From contig CANXME010001279.1 in assembly GCA_948144175.1 (NCBI GenBank), positions 687,501 to 751,500 on the forward strand: a DNA stretch of 64,000 nt, read 5' to 3'. This document shows, in pieces, positions 21,844-34,803 of this stretch (within the stretch, counting starts at the first letter, position 1; each line of letters begins with the position of its first letter). The notes under the pieces are model-generated. The model saw nothing but the letters and a program-made list of their open reading frames with translations, did not search any database and was not told the origin of the DNA. Origin of the DNA: Closterium sp. NIES-65 (Eukaryota > Streptophyta > Zygnematophyceae > Desmidiales > Closteriaceae). The translations under genes were made by a program, and so were the position numbers.

Positions 21844-23651
21844 CAAAGGCAAGGGGGGCAAGGGCGCGGGTGGAGCTGGCAGGGGCAGTGGAGGTGGCGG
21901 TGGAGGCGGCGGAGGGAGTGGGGGTGGCGGTGGGAGTGGTGGGGGGGGTGGTGGTGGTGGTGGCGGCAGCGGAGGCGGAGGCGTTGGCGGCGGCAGCGGT
22001 GGGAGCGGAGGCGGCGGTGGTGGCGGAGGTGGAGGCGGCGGTGGCGGAGGGGGTGCCTTACTACCATCTCTTCTCCTACCACACTGCACCCCTCCCCCCG
22101 CCGCCGCTCTTCCTTGCGCCAGGTCCTCCCCCGAAAAACCCCCTCCCCCCTCAGGGTCCTGCCCCGTCAGGTGTGTCGAGGTAGTTGTTGACTCTCGTGC
22201 TGCTAGAGGTGCTGAGCCTGCTAGTGCCGGGTCTGGGGGTGTTGAGTCTGGGGGTGATTAGAGTGGGGGTGCTAAGCCTTGGGGGTGTTGGGTGTGGGGG
22301 TGCTGAGCCTGGGGGTGCTGAGCCTGGGGGTACTGGGTCTGGGGGTGCTTAGCGTGGGGGTGCTGAGCCTGGGGGTGCGGAGCCTGGGGGCGCTGGGTCT
22401 GCTCGTGTGGCCGCCGGCGGTGCTTCGTCGAGGCGGGAGCCGCTCTCTCCATAGGAGTTACGCGAGTGGTTTGTTCGCCGCTGGAGACATTCTGCGGGGG
22501 CTATTGGAGTTGGTCCTATTGGAGGTGCTGGCGGTGCTGGTGCTGCTGCAGCTGGAGCTACTTGTGGTGTTGGCGCTGGTGTTTCTACTGGGGCTGGTGC
22601 GTCTAGGGGTGCTGCTGAGGCTGCTGGTGCTGACGGTCCTACTGGAGTTGGTGCTGCTGGAGCTCGAGCTGCTGGGGGTGTTGGCGCTGGCGGTGCTGCT
22701 GGCGCTGGTACTACTGAGGGTGCTGGAATTGGCGCTGTTGGAGCTGGAGGTGCTGCTCGCACTTGTGCTACCGCTGGGGGTATTGGTGCCGTCCTTGCTA
22801 ATTCTGGAGGCGTTGCGCGGCCGAGGCTGTACTTCGTTCCGCTCCTCAAGCAGGTTCTTGGTCTCCCTCCCTCTCCTGGTCCTGCTCCTTCCTTAGAGTG
22901 TCCGCAGCCTGTCCAGTCGCAGTCACAGTTACAGCTCGCCTCCCCTCTACCTGCTCCTTCTCCCTACCTTGGTCCTACTCGAGGTCTTGCTGAGCGTCGT
23001 GAGCCTGCGTCTCGTCATGCGTCGCCTGTTTGTGCTACTCGCACTAGTCGTCGCACTGCGCGCCCGTGTCCTTCTGCGGTCCCCGCCACACACTAGATGG
23101 CGCTGCGTCCTTCCAGTGCTCCTCTGCGTGTCCCGTTGCCGTCTCCTCCAGAGTCCTCTCTTCCTGTTCTTGCTGACACGGAGTCTGACTCTCTTCATGC
23201 TGCTAGTCCTTCTGTCAAGCGTCTCCTGGCTACTGTTGTCACTGACCCTTCCTTTGAGTCCAATGCTGCGTTTGCCCTAGTTGCTGAGCTTGTCGACTTC
23301 GCTGCTCGCTGTCGTCTAGACTACACCGCTAGTCTCGTTGCTGAGTCTGAGTCTGTCTGTCCTCCGTCCGTCGGGGGTGAGTGTGCTCTTAGCACGGACG
23401 TCCTTGAGGATAGGCAAGAGGAGTTCCAGTGCTTTGCTGCTGCTTTGCCCCATCTCGTGTCCACGCTGATTGCCCCTTAGGCAGACCCGGATGCACCAGA
23501 CATCTCGACTCCTCGATCGTACGCTGGGGCGATCGAGGGTCCCTACTCCTCTCAGTGGCAGTCAGCCATGGACGCAGAGATGGCTTCCTAGAAGTCCACA
23601 GGCACCTACGTCGACGAGGTTCCCCCACTTGGGGAGAACATCGTTAGTGGC

Positions 23652-25061
23652 ATGTGGATTTTCAGGGTGAAGCGGCCGCCGGGTTCTCCGCCTGTCTTCA
23701 AGGCGCGTTACGTGGCTCGAGGCTTCAGTCAGCAGCAGGGAGTTGACTACTTTCATACCTTCTCTCCCACCTCGAAGATGACCACTCTTTGGGTGCTGCT
23801 GCACATAGCCGCTCAGCGCGACTATGAGCTTCACTCTCTTGACTTCAACACAGCTTTCCTGCACGGCAGCCTGCACGAGGAGATCTGGCTGCGCCGCCCA
23901 CCTGGCTTCACTGGGTCGTTTCCCCCTGGTACCCAGTGGAGCCTCCGGCGGCCAGTCTACGGTCTCCGCCAGGCGCCCCTTGAGTGGCACGACACATTGA
24001 GAACTACACTTGCGGCTCTTGGGTTTGCTCCTTCTACAGCCGACCCGCCGCTGTTTCTGCGCACCGACACCTCTTTGCCGCCGTTCTACATCCTCAAGTA
24101 CGTCGACGACTTGGTCTTTGCCACTACTGACATTGCTGGACTCGCCCACGTGAAGTTGGAGCTGCAGAAGAGACACACGTGTACAGACCTGGGTGAACTG
24201 CGCAGCTACCTTGGCTTGCAGATCACCCGGGACAGAGCACAGCGCACCATTACCTTGACTCAGTCACACATGGTGCAGCAGGTCCTTCAGCGCTTCGGCT
24301 TCACGTACTCCTCGCCTCATGCCACTCCTCTGTCTACTCGCCACTCGTTCTCAGCTCTGCCTTCGGATGAGTCCGTAGAGTCGAGTGGCCCATACCCAGA
24401 GCTTGTTGGCTGCCTCATGTACCTGATGACCTGCACACGACCTGACCTTGCATACCCTCTTAGCATCTTGGCACGCTATGTTGCTCCTGGGAGACACCGG
24501 CCAGAGCACATGGCTGCAGCGAAGAGGGTGTTGCGCTACGTGTGCAGTACGTTGGGCATGGGGCTAGTGCTTGGAGGGCAACGTCAAGTGGTCCTCACAG
24601 GTCACGCAGACGCTTCTTGGGCTGACGACCAGCCTCTGCAGCGGTCGTCACAGGGTTACACCTTCAGCCTTGGCTCCGGCTCTCTTTCGTGGCAGTCTAC
24701 CTGCTCGTCTTCTGTTCTCAGCTCCAGCTGTGAGGCTGAGATCTACACAGGGGCCATGGCTGCACAGGAGCTACGCTGGCTCACCTACCTGCTGACTGAC
24801 CTAGGAGAGCCGCCTCGTTTTCCTCCAGTTCTGTACGTAGACAACAAGGCCATGTTGGCCTTGCGTTGGGTGCACAGACTGGAGCACAAAATGAAGCACA
24901 TTGCTCTCCGCTACTTCCTGGCTCGTGAGCTGCAGCAGCGTGGTCAGCTCCGCCTCACTTACGTGGCCTCTAAGGCCAACACTGCTGATATCTTCACTAA
25001 GGCCCTTCCGCCTTGTGATCATCAGCGCTTCTATACTCTGCTCGGTCTTGTGCCTATTTAG
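23652..25061 (+). pseudogene. Copia-C RT / RNase H region
   Basis: About 469 open codons: MWIFRVKRPPGSPPVFKAR, LDFNTAFLHG, VYGLRQAPLEW, KYVDDLVFATTD (about 24098), then SSCEAEIYTGAM and ANTADIFTKALPP. The pre-RT linker (MALRPSSAPLRVPLPSPPE, 23097-23480) lies upstream. A fossil. Confidence 0.8.
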
Positions 25062-25281
25062 CCTCACTTGCTCACTTCTTGATCTTGTTTGTAGTGTACG
25101 CTTTCTATACCTGCACTTGCTTGTTTACCTTTATATATATGATCTTACATGTGAACTGGCTTTGTGGCCTTGCTCTTGTGCTTGGACTGTGTGGTGACGT
25201 TGTGATCCACCCTGAGCTTGCTTTGCTTTGCTTGACTGGTCTTGGGACCCCTTGTTCTCCCCCACTTTGCATATGGGGGTG

Positions 25282-25411
25282 TGTTAGGCATACATGCTAT
25301 AGTCTATGTAGGCTGTAGTGGGGCAGTTTATATGGGGTACAACACTTTAGGGTTTGCTACTTGTACTCCTCATTCTGCTCAATGCATTCATTTCTCTCGT
25401 TCTAATCTTCA
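25282..25411 (+). repeat. 3' LTR of Copia-C
   Basis: TGTTAGGCATACATGC... to about ATCTTCA; the end is set by analogy in length. Preceded by ATATGGGGGTG. Core GTAGGCTGTAGTGGGG, GGGGTACAACAC and TTTAGGGTTT (about 25346-25355). Confidence 0.65.
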
Positions 25412-27500
25412 CTGTTCTTGTTGGCGATGCGAATTGCCGACTGGTTGTCGTAGAACTGAGTAAAGTTGGGTAACTCGGCTAACTTTGCTTCTTCCAGCAG
25501 CTCGCGAAGATAGAGTCCTTCCTTGGTGGCTGAGCAGAGTGCAATATATTCTGCTTCAGCTGACGATAGAGCAATTACTTCTTGCTTACTCGATTGCTAA
25601 GAGATAGGTCCGATAGGCTCGAGGCGGTAGATGTAGCCGGTGCGTGATCACCTGTTGTCGGAGTCGCCCGGGTGATCTGCGTCGACGTAACCGATTAGCT
25701 TAGGCGTTGTAGTTGTGTTCTTATGGTAAGTCAGGCCGACCGTCGGGGTACTGACAAGGTATTGAAGAGCGCGGTCGAGCTCTTCCAGATGTTCCGTTTC
25801 AGGCTTCTTGAGGTAGGTGGCGAGCTGGCTTGCAGAATAGGATAGATCTGGGCGGCAGGTGACAGCTGCGAAGAGAAGGCAGCCCAGCTTTCTCTGGTAG
25901 TCGCGTATGCCGGCGGGCTTGATTAGAGCGGAGCCTTCCTTGTTGGTTGTTGTCATGTAGCGGTACGGTGTGGAGATGATAGTCGGTGTGAGTGCGAAGC
26001 GCTTGGCGATGGTGTCGGCGTATTTCGCGGCACTGAGGTAGATGGCGTCTTCTTCCCGGATGTTGAGGCCGAGGTACTGTGTGACGGTAGATGAGACCGT
26101 GAGTGTGAGGTCTTGCTGTAGCTCCCCTTCAAACCAGGTTGTAATGCCGTCAGTTGAGCCGATGTAGGGCAGATCGTCTACATAGACGATTAGCAGGATG
26201 TAGTCGGTACCCTTCGTGAGCCGGTACATGCCCTGGTCGTGCGGCAATTGCTTGAAGCCGATGCGAATGAGGCGAGCGTGTAGGTATTGTTGCCATAGTC
26301 GTGGAGCTTGCTTGATGCTGTAGAGCGACTTGAGTAGTTGACAGACGTGGTTCGAGTCCGTGCTGGAGCCGTGTGGTAGCTCGACGAAGATCTCTTCGTC
26401 AAAAGGTGCGTAGAGGAATGCGTTAGCGACGTCGATTTGCCGCAGTTTCTTCTTCATGGCGGCGATCGCAAGAAGGATGCGTAGTGAGGTGTGTCGGCTG
26501 ACCTGAGCGAATGTTTTGGTGAAGTCGTGTCCGTGCTCTTGGTCGAAGCCGCGTACGACCCAGCGAGCTTTGAATTTGTCGATGGTGCCGTCAGCCTTTG
26601 TCTTCACACGGAAGACCCACTTCCCGGTGAGCACTGTCTTGTTTCGTGCCACGCCGATAGGAACCACTTTCCACGTGTTGCGTTCCTCCAGTGCCTTCAG
26701 CTCCTTGTCCATGGCTTCGTGCCATTTTTCCTTATGTTCCCCCCCTAGAGCCTGTTGAACTGTCGCATGCTCTTTAGGAGTGGTGGTGCCGTGGACTGCG
26801 GTGACGAGTCCGAGAATCTGCAGTCCACTCTGTGAGTAGCAGGGAAGATTTACGTCCTCGGGATAAGCTGCTTCATCTCCCGCTTCTGGATCAGGTATGA
26901 AGTTTGGTCCTACTCGTTCTGCTTCGTTGGTGTTGACTGTCGCAGGTGTTACGTAACCGTTGTCGGCGAAATGGTAGAAGGTTTTGGCATTGGCACTTTC
27001 GCGAGGGTTGTCTTCGTCCATGGGAACGTCGACGGAGCAGAACGGAAGAGGTCCGGCTTCTTCTGATGCGTTGTCCACATTCTGTTCGTCCCAGTCAGCT
27101 TTGTCCGCTGCTAAGGCAAAGGCTCGGTCACCACGAAAACCACCTGTGGGATCTTCGTCTTCTTGCAGGTTGGCAAGGTATGACTGGAGCGTGAGTCGTT
27201 CGTAGAAAATTACGTCACGTGCTGCTACTGTTTCCTTGGAGTGGACGTCAAAGATTTTCCACGCGTTGTAGTTCTTTTTTATTCCCATGTGTAGTCCCCA
27301 CTGTGCTCGTTGAGAAAATCGGCCCGCTCGTGCTGCTGGGGGCTGGTACTGTACCATGCATTCGAAAACTCGTAACATTTTTGTGCTGCCCTGTTTCCCT
27401 ATCCATAGCAGATGCGGTGATGCGTTGTTCGGAAGCGATGACGACGACAGCAAGTTGTGCAGCATGACAGCGTGGTCCATTGCGGTGGAGCGCGCTTCAC
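25412..27500 (-). mobile_element. Copia-F, downstream half (reverse)
   Basis: A reverse-strand copia of a different lineage from A/B/C/G/I, with no Gly tracts or repeat spacers. This half carries the integrase end, RT and RNase H. The upstream half lies at 34804-37066, with Copia-G between. No 3' LTR is seen; Copia-C's LTR adjoins. A fossil with several breaks. Confidence 0.8.
25648..27480 (-). pseudogene. Copia-F integrase end, RT and RNase H relic
   Basis: About 610 open codons. N-terminally: MDHAVMLHNLL and FECMVQYQPPAAR (end of the integrase region, about 27370-27480). RT: WKVVPIG, LTGKWVFRVKTKADGTIDKF, KARWVVRGFDQEHGHDF, DVANAFLYAPFDEEIF, SLYSIKQAPRLW and LLIVYVDDLPYIGS (about 26160-26200). 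RNase H start: YLVSTPTVGLTYHK, YVDADHPGDSDNR. Further RNase H sequence (NQSAIRIANKN type) lies at about 25415-25440. The RT is the most conserved part. Confidence 0.8.
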
Positions 27501-27529
27501 TCCTACCCGAGTCGCGTTTCGTGTGCCCT

Positions 27530-28490
27530 ACCTACCCTCGAGCCGCCCTTAGTGGCCCCTTTGGCCGCCCTTACGGCCCCTCGCGCCGCCCTCTAAGGCC
27601 CCTCGCGCCGCCCTTACGGACCCTTACGGCCCCCTACAGCCCCTCGCGTCGCCCTCTAAGGCCCCTCGCGCCGCCCTTACGGCCCCGCCTAGGCCCCGTC
27701 TAAGCCCCTTGCGGCCCCATCTAGGCCCCTCCGCGGCCCCGTCTGGCCCCTTGCGGCCCCGTCTAGACCCCTCCGCGGCCCCGTCGGGCCCCTTACAGCC
27801 CCGCCTAGGCCCCGTCTAGGCCCCTCCGCGGCCCCGTCTAGGCCCCTTGCGGCCCCGTCTAGGCCCCTCTGCGGCCCCGTCTGGACCCTTGCGGCCCCGT
27901 TTCAGCCCCTCTGCGGCCTTGCTTAGGCCCCTCTACGGCCCCGTCTTGCCCCTTTACGGCCCCGTTCAGGCCCCTCCGCGGCCCCATCTAGGCCCCACCG
28001 CGTCCCCGTCTGGCCCCTTACGGCCCCGTTTAGGCCCCTCTACGGCCCCATCTACGCCCATTGCGGCCCCGTCTAGGCCCCCTTTCGGCCCCGTCTAGGC
28101 CCCTTTCGGCCCCGGCTAGGCCCCTTTCGGCCCCGCTTAGGCCCCTTTCGGCCCCGTCTCGGCCCCTCTGCTGCCCCGCCGCCACCTGCGGCCCCACCGC
28201 CACCTTCAGCCCCGTTGCCGCCACCTACGGCGCTGTCGCCGTCACCCGCGGCCCCGTTGCCCTACCTTAGCGGCCCCATCACCGCTCTGCCACCCAGCGA
28301 CCGAGCCGCCGAGCAGCACAACAGCCGAGCCACCCGCCTACCGAGCAGCCGAGCCGCCCAGCAGCCGAGCCGCCCCGCAATCGAGCCGCCGAGTAGCCGA
28401 GCCGCCCAGCAGCCGAGCCGCCCTGCAGCCAAGCCGCCCTACCGCCGAGTCACCCTGCCGCCGAGCCGCCCTACTGTCTAGCACCTGCTG
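27530..28490 (+). repeat. Tandem-repeat leader of Copia-G
   Basis: About 27530-28170 is built of CGGCCCCGTCTAGGCCCCT-like ~20-bp units. About 28280-28470 is built of GAGCCGCCCAGCAGCC units. Strongly C-biased on the plus strand. Same position as the leader of Copia-A but a different main unit. Confidence 0.8.
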
Positions 28491-28561
28491 TTCCTACCGG
28501 TGCTCCCCGGCCCCTCCTTCTTTGGACTGGTGAGCTCACTTCCTCCAATGCCACTGCAGTC

Positions 28562-29580
28562 ATGGCTACCCCCAGTGTCCTCACTTTTGATGCTGAGGGC
28601 CGTGCCGTTGACTTTGAAGTCTGGGTCAATGACCTCCAGCTGTTTCTCCAGTGCGATCAGACGGCCTCTCCCTGTTTGACCTCACTTCTGGTGCCTCTCC
28701 TGCCCCTGCTGCTGATGCTGACGCCACTGTTCGCTCACAGTGGGCCACACGCGATGCTGCTGCTCGCCTTGCTGTGCGCCGCCACTTACCAACCACTGAG
28801 CGTGCACACTTTAGCCAGTACAAGAGTGCTCAGACCTTGTATGACGCTGTAGTTGCACGCTACTCTTCCCCTGCCACTATTGCACTGAGCCGCCTCATGC
28901 TACCGTACCTCTTTCCTGACCTTGCTGCCTTTCCCACAGTCGCTGACTTCATTACGCACCTCCGCACTAGTGACACTCGCTACCGCGCTGCGCTTCCTGC
29001 TGAGTTGTGCGCCAAGAACCCCCCCCACATGTACATCACCCTCTACTACATAGTCACCCGGCTCCCTGACTCTCTCCGCGTAGTCAAGGACCACTTCCTC
29101 TCAGTTTGCCCCACCACTCTCACCGTTGACCTCCTCGAGAAGGCCCTTCTAGCGATAAAGAAGAGCATAGTCGCTGTAGGAGCCTCTCGTGGTGACCCTC
29201 GCACCCCCGTCTTTGAGGGGTGTTCTCCCTCCCCCCTCTTGCCCTCTGTTGCCTCTGCTGCTGCGGCCGACCTCGTTGGTTTCGAGCCGGTCGGCGCTGC
29301 GTCTGCCCTGAGCGAGAAACGCCAACCGGCAGGGACAAAGGGGGCAAGGGCACTGGAGGGGCTGGAGGGGGCGGTGGAGGTGGTGGTGGAGGCAGTGGAG
29401 GGAGTGGGGGTGGTGGTGGGAGTGGTGCCGGGGGTGGCGGCGGCGGCGGCAGCAGTGGAGGAGGCGGAGGCGGTGGAGGTGGCGGAGGGAGCAGAGGCGG
29501 CGGAGGTGGCGGAGGAGGCGGAGGTGGAGGAGGCGGCGGAGGCGGCGGCGGCGGCGACGGCGGTAGTGGAGCGGGTCGCG
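28562..29580 (+). pseudogene. Copia-G gag and poly-Gly relic
   Basis: Starts MATPSVLTFDAEGRAVDFEV. The capsid-like region includes QWATRDAAARLAVRRHLP, HFSQYKSAQTLYDAVVARYSS, and NPPHMYITLYYIVTRLPDSL, then EKALLAIKKSIVAVGASRGD. It leads into GGN-coded glycine repeats (about 29340-29575). A fossil. Confidence 0.75.
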
Positions 29581-29599
29581 ACTCTGCGCAGAGGAGTGG

Positions 29600-31565
29600 C
29601 TCAGGTGGTGGTCCGCGCCAACAGCAGCGGAGTGGTGTGACCCTGTCCCCTCAACAGCTTCGTAAGTGGTACACTGCACGTCAGCGCGGTGGGGGTTTTG
29701 GTCCCTGCGCTTACGTCCTCCGTACCAGCGGCCAAGCTGGTGAGCAGTGCGAAGGCCCGCACTCCACCCAGCGCTGCTTTGGTCACCAGACGGACGCGTG
29801 GCGTCGCCAGTTCCCTGAGGCGTCAGAGATCCTTCGCTGGGGAGATCTGTCTAAGGCCGGGGTTGCTATCTTTGATCTTGATTTTGATGCTATTCTTGCT
29901 GCCATGTATGCTGTTGATAATAGTGTTCCGAGTGACTCTTACCTGTGTGTACCGCCTGACCCGGGCATTGAGGCCACTGCTCTAGGTGCTGGTGAGGCTG
30001 CTGCTCTAGGTGCTGGTGCGTCTGCTGCCCTAGGTGCCAGTGCGTCTGCTGCCCCAGGTGCCACTACGTCTGCTGCCCCAGGTGCTGGTGAGTCTGCTCT
30101 CTCAGGTACTACGTCGGCTCAGGCCTTCCACACCTTCACCCTTGACTCGGGTGCGTCCCGCTCCTTCTTTCAAGACCGCACCACTCTTACGCCGCTCAGT
30201 CGGCCGGTTGCAGTATCCCTGGCATACCCTTCTTGGGGTCATGTCCTTGCTACCTTCTCCACAGTCTTACCGTGCCCAGCAGCCCCCTCTAGCACCCTAT
30301 TAGGTCTCTACCTCCCCTTGTTCTCTACGAACTTGGTGAGTGGAGCGGACCTACAGGTTAGGGGGGTTGACCAGTTCACTCCTGCGAGTCAGTGAGTGAC
30401 CCACTGCACGTGTGCTCGGGCAGGCCGACACTTGGCCACGTTCACCCGTCGGCCAGGGTCGAGCCTGTACACCCTTACTACTGAGTCTCCTTTGGCTGCT
30501 GAGTCTGCCCTGGTGGCTGCGTTGAGTCAGGTGTTTGCTGCGGCGTCCAGGTCTGGCCCTGAGTCTGCTCCCTGCTCGTGTCGTATCCTGTCCAACCAGA
30601 CTCTCCTTTGGCACCACCGCCTTGGTCATCCCTCCTTACCTCGTCTCCGAGGCATGGCCTCACGTGTCCTAATCTCTGGTCTCCCTCGGTCTCTCCCTCC
30701 CCTTCCTCAGGGGCCTAGCCCTACCTGCATCCCCTGCGTCAAGGGGCGACAGCGCGCCGCCCCTCACTCCTCCGAGTTTCCTCCGACAGAGGCTCCGCTA
30801 CATACTCTCCACATGGACATGTGGGGCCCAGCCCGCATCAGTGGGCAGGGGCGCGAGCGGTACTTCCTGCTGGTGGTTGACGACTACTCGTGTTACACCA
30901 CAGTCTTCCCCTTGCGCAGCAAGGGTGACGTCACTGAGGTGTTGATCGGCTGGATCCACGCAGCTCGTCTCCAGCTCAGAGAGAGTTTCGGCTCGGACTT
31001 TCCTGTTCTGCGTCTGCACTCGGACTTTCCTGTTCTGCGTCTGCACTCGGAGTTTGGGAGCCTTCTGTCGTGCACAGGGCATCTGCCAAACCTTCACGCT
31101 TCCGGCCTCTCCACAGCAAAATGGGATTGCTGAGCGCCGCATTGGCATGGTCATGGACGTCGCTCGTACGTCCATGATGCATGCGGCTGCCCCCCATTTT
31201 CTGTGGTCGTTTGCGGTTCAGTACGCAGCGCATCAGCTCAACCTTCAGCTCCGGGTCTCCTTGCCAGAGACCTCCCCCGCCTTGCGGTGGACCGGGAAGG
31301 TTGGCGATGCGTCTGCGTTTCGGGTCTGGGGATCTTGGGCGTTTGTCCGCGACTTGTCTGAGGACAAGCTGTCCCCCCGTGCGGTTCCCAGCGTCTTCCT
31401 TGGCTTCCCCCCCAACGCGCCTAGCTGGCAGTTTTACCACCCCACCTCGCGCCGTGTTCTGTCCTCCCAGGCTCTCACCTTTGACGAGTCGGTACCTTAC
31501 TACCGTCTCTTCCCCTTCCTCTCCCCCCGCCGCCGCTCTTCCTTGCGCCAGGTCCTCGCACGGTA
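29600..31565 (+). pseudogene. Copia-G Cys/His motif, protease and integrase relic
   Basis: C-x13-C-x3-H-x4-C at about 29706-29775 (FGPCAYVLRT ... EQCEGPHSTQRCFG). Protease FTLDSGASRSFFQDR (about 30139). Pre-integrase LLWHHRLGHPSLPRL (about 30605). Integrase with LHMDMWGPARI (about 30808), DDYSCYTTVFPLRSKGDVTEV and SPQQNGIAERRIGMVMDVART (about 31110). A fossil. Confidence 0.8.
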
Positions 31566-32510
31566 GACCCCCTCCCCCCTCAGGGTCGTGCCCCGTTAGG
31601 TGTGTCCCAGGTAGACGCAGTCGAGCCTGTCGAGGTAGCTGTTGACTCTGGTGCTGCTAGAGGTGTTGAGCCTGCGGGTGTTGGGTCCGGGGGTGCTGAG
31701 ACTGGGGGTGCTCAGACTTGGGGTGCTGAGTCTCGGGGTGCTGAGACTGAGGGTGCGGGTCCTGGGGGTGCGGAGCCTGGGGGTGTTGAGCCTGGGGTGC
31801 TCGTGTGGCCGCCGGCGGTGCTTCGTCGAGGCGAGAGGTGCTCTCTCCACAAGAGCTGCGCGAGTGGTTTGCCCGCCGCTGGAGACGTGCTGCTGAGACT
31901 GGGGGTGCTGCTGGGACTAGTGGAGTTGGTCCTGCTAGAGCTGCTGGCGGTACTGGTGCTACTAGAGCTGGAGCTACTAGGGATGTTGGCGCTGGTGTTT
32001 CTACTGGTGCTAGTGCGTCTGGGGGCGCTGCTGAGGCTGCTGGAGCTGACAGTCCTTCTGGAGGTGGTGCTACTGGAGCTAGAGCTGCTGGGGATGTTGG
32101 CGATGGTGGTGCTGCTGGCGCTGGTGCTTCTCAGGGTGCTAGAGTTGGCAGTGGTGGAGCTCGAGGTACTGCTGGCCCTGGTGCTGCCGCTAGGGTCACT
32201 GGTGCCGTCCGTGCTGGTTCTAGAGGCGCTGAGCGGCCGAGGCCGTACTTCGTTCCGCTCCTGGAGCAGGTTCTTGGTCTCCCGCCCTCTCCTGGTCCTG
32301 CTCCTTCCTTAGAGTGTCCACAGCCTGTCCAGTCGTAGTCACAGTTAGCCCGCCTCCCCTCTACCTGCTCCTTCTCCCTACACAGGTCCTAGTGGAGGTC
32401 TTGGTGAGCGTCGTGAGCTTGCGTCTTGTCATGCGTCGCCTGTTCGTGCTACTCGCACTAGTCGTCTCACTGCGCGCCCGTGTCCTCCTGTGGTCCCCGC
32501 CACACACTAG

Positions 32511-34493
32511 ATGGCGATGCGTCCTTCCACTGCTCCTCTGCGTGTCCCATTGCCGTCTCCTCCAGAGTCCTCTCTTCCTGTTCTTGCTGACAAGGAGACC
32601 GACTCCCTTCGTGCTGCTGGTCCTTTGGTCACGCGCCTTCTTCCTACTGTTGTCACTGACCCTTCCTTTGAGTCCACTGCTACGTCTGCCCTAGTTGGTG
32701 AGCTTGTAGACTTCGCTTTTCGCTACCGTCTAGACTACACTGCTAGTCTCGTTGCTGAGTCTGAGTCTGTATGTCCTCCGTCCGTCGGGGATGAGTGTGC
32801 TCTTGGCACGGACCTCCTTGAGGACAGGCAGGAGGAGTTCCAGTGCTTTGCTGCTGCTTTGCCCCATCTCGTGTCCACGCTGATTGCCCCTGATGAAGAC
32901 CCGGATGCACCAGACATCCCGACTCCTCGATCGTACGCTGAGGCGATCAAGGGTCCCTACTCCTCTCAGTGGCAGTCAGCCATGGACGCAGAGATGGCTT
33001 CCTGGAAGTCCACATGCACCTATGTCGACGAGGTTCCCCCACCTGGGCCGAACATCGTCAATGGCATGTGGATATTCAGGGTGAAGCGGCCGCCGGGCTC
33101 TCCGCCTGTCTTCAAGGCGCGTTACGTGGCTCGAGGCTTCAGTCAGCGGCAGGGAGTTGACTACTTTCAGACCTTCTCTCCCACCTCGAACATGACCACT
33201 CTTCTAGTGCTGCTGCACATAGCCGCTCAGCGCGACTACGAGCTTCACTCTCTTGACTTCAGCATTGCTTTCCTCCATGGCAGCCTGCACAAGGAGATTT
33301 GGCTGCGCCGCCCTCCTGGCTTCACTAGGTTGTTTCCTCCTGGTACCGAGTGGAGCCTCCGGCGGCCAGTCTACGGTCTCCGCCAGGCGCCCCGTGAGTG
33401 GCACGACACATTGAGGACTACACTTGCGGCTCTTGGGTTTGCTCCTTCTACAGCCGACCCGTCGCTGTTTCTGCGCACCGACACTTCTTTGCCGCCGTTC
33501 TACATCCTCGTGTACGTCAACGACTTGGTCTTTGCCACTACTGACACTGCTGGACTCGCCCACGTGAAGTCTGAGTTGCAAAAGAGACACACGTGCACAG
33601 ACCTGGGTGAACTGCGCAGCTACCTTGGCTTGCAGATCACCCGGGACAGAGCACAGCGCACCATTACCCTGACTCAGTCACACATGGTGCAGCAGGTCCT
33701 TCAGCGCTTCGGCTTCACGTACTCCTCGCCTCAGGCCACTCCTCTGTCTACTCGCCACTCGCTCTCAGCTCTGCCTTCGGATGAGTCCGTAGAGTCGAGT
33801 GGCCCGTACCTAGAGCTTGTTGGCTGCCTCATGTACCTGATGACCTGCACACCACCTGACCTTGCATACCCTCTTAGCATCTTGGCACGCTATGTTGCTC
33901 CTGGGAGACACCGACCAGAGCACATGGTTGCAGCGAAGAGGGTGTTGCGCTACGTGTGCAGTACGTCGGGCATGGGGCTAGTGCTTGGAGGGCGACGTCG
34001 AGTGGTCCTCACAGCTCACGCAGACGCTTCTTGGGCTGACGACCAGGCTCTGCAGCGGTCGTCACAGGGTTACACCTTCAGCCTTGGCTTCGGCTCTGTT
34101 TCGTGGCGATCTATCCGCTCGTCTTCCGTTCTCACCTCCAGCTGTGAGGCTGAGATCTATGCAGGGGCCATGGCTGCACAAGAGCTACGCTAGCTCACCT
34201 ACCTGCTGACTGGCCTAGGAGAGCAGCCTCGTTCTCCTCCAGTTCTGTACGTAGACAACAAGGCCATGTTGGCCTTGTCTCGGGAGCACAGACTGGAGCA
34301 CAGAACGAAGCACATTGCTCTCCGCTACGTCCTGGCTTGTGAGCTGCAGCAGCGTGGTAAGCTCTGTCTCACCTACGTGGACTCTAAGGCCAACACTGCT
34401 GATATCTTCACCAAGGCACTTCCGCCTTGTGATCATCAGCGCTTCTGTACTTTGCTAGGTCTTGTACCTACCTGGCCTCAGTTGCTCACTTCT
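32511..34493 (+). pseudogene. Copia-G pre-RT linker, RT and RNase H relic
   Basis: MAMRPSTAPLRVPLPSPPE, ELVDFAFRYRLDYTASL, WKSTCTYVDEVPPPGPNIV, FKARYVARGFSQRQGVDYF, LDFSIAFLHG, VYGLRQAPREW, VYVNDLVFATTD (about 33509), SSCEAEIYAGAM (about 34139) and ANTADIFTKALPP (about 34390). The second residue of the RT catalytic YVDD is Asn here. Repeat spacer at about 31640-31800. A fossil. Confidence 0.8.
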
Positions 34494-34695
34494 TGATCTT
34501 GTTTGTACTGTACTCTTTCTATACATGCACTTGCTTGTTTACCTTAATATATATGATCTTGCATGTGAACTGGCCTTGTGGCCTTACTCTTGTGCTCGGA
34601 CTGTGTGGTGACTTTGTGATCCACCCTGAGCTTGCTTTGCTTTGCTTGACTGGTCTTGTGACCACTTGTTCTCCCCCACCGTGCCTGTGGGGGTG

Positions 34696-34803
34696 TGTCA
34701 GAACATTATAGCTTATACATTTGTGTAGGCTGTAGTGGGGTAGCCCGGTAAAGGTTAGTACTTGTACCCAACTCTTTCATAGTTCTATCATTCTCGTTTC
34801 TCA
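34696..34803 (+). repeat. 3' LTR of Copia-G
   Basis: TGTCAGAACATTATAGC...GTTTCTCA, 108 bp, related to the Copia-A and Copia-J LTRs. Preceded by TGTGGGGGTG. Confidence 0.8.

Larger units (their letters stand above)
21844..25411 (+). mobile_element. Copia-C: 3' portion of a copia element
   Basis: Starts abruptly after the Gypsy-D LTR in a poly-Gly tract (about 21860-22062). It continues with the end of integrase (PLPPPPLFLAPGPP), a 15-bp repeat spacer (about 22190-22420), a Gly/Ala repeat, the pre-RT linker, RT/RNase H and a 3' LTR. No 5' LTR is seen. A broken relic, closely related to Copia-A, -B and -G. Confidence 0.75.
27501..34803 (+). mobile_element. Copia-G inside Copia-F
   Basis: A forward copia, same family as Copia-A by its LTR (TGTCAGAACATTATAGCTTA) and gag start. 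Parts: C/G-rich repeat leader, gag, poly-Gly, variant Cys/His motif, protease, integrase, repeat spacer, pre-RT linker, RT/RNase H, polypurine tract and 3' LTR (34696-34803). No 5' LTR or clear target duplication is seen; the Copia-F integrase region ends close to 27500. Broken, with several breaks. Confidence 0.8.
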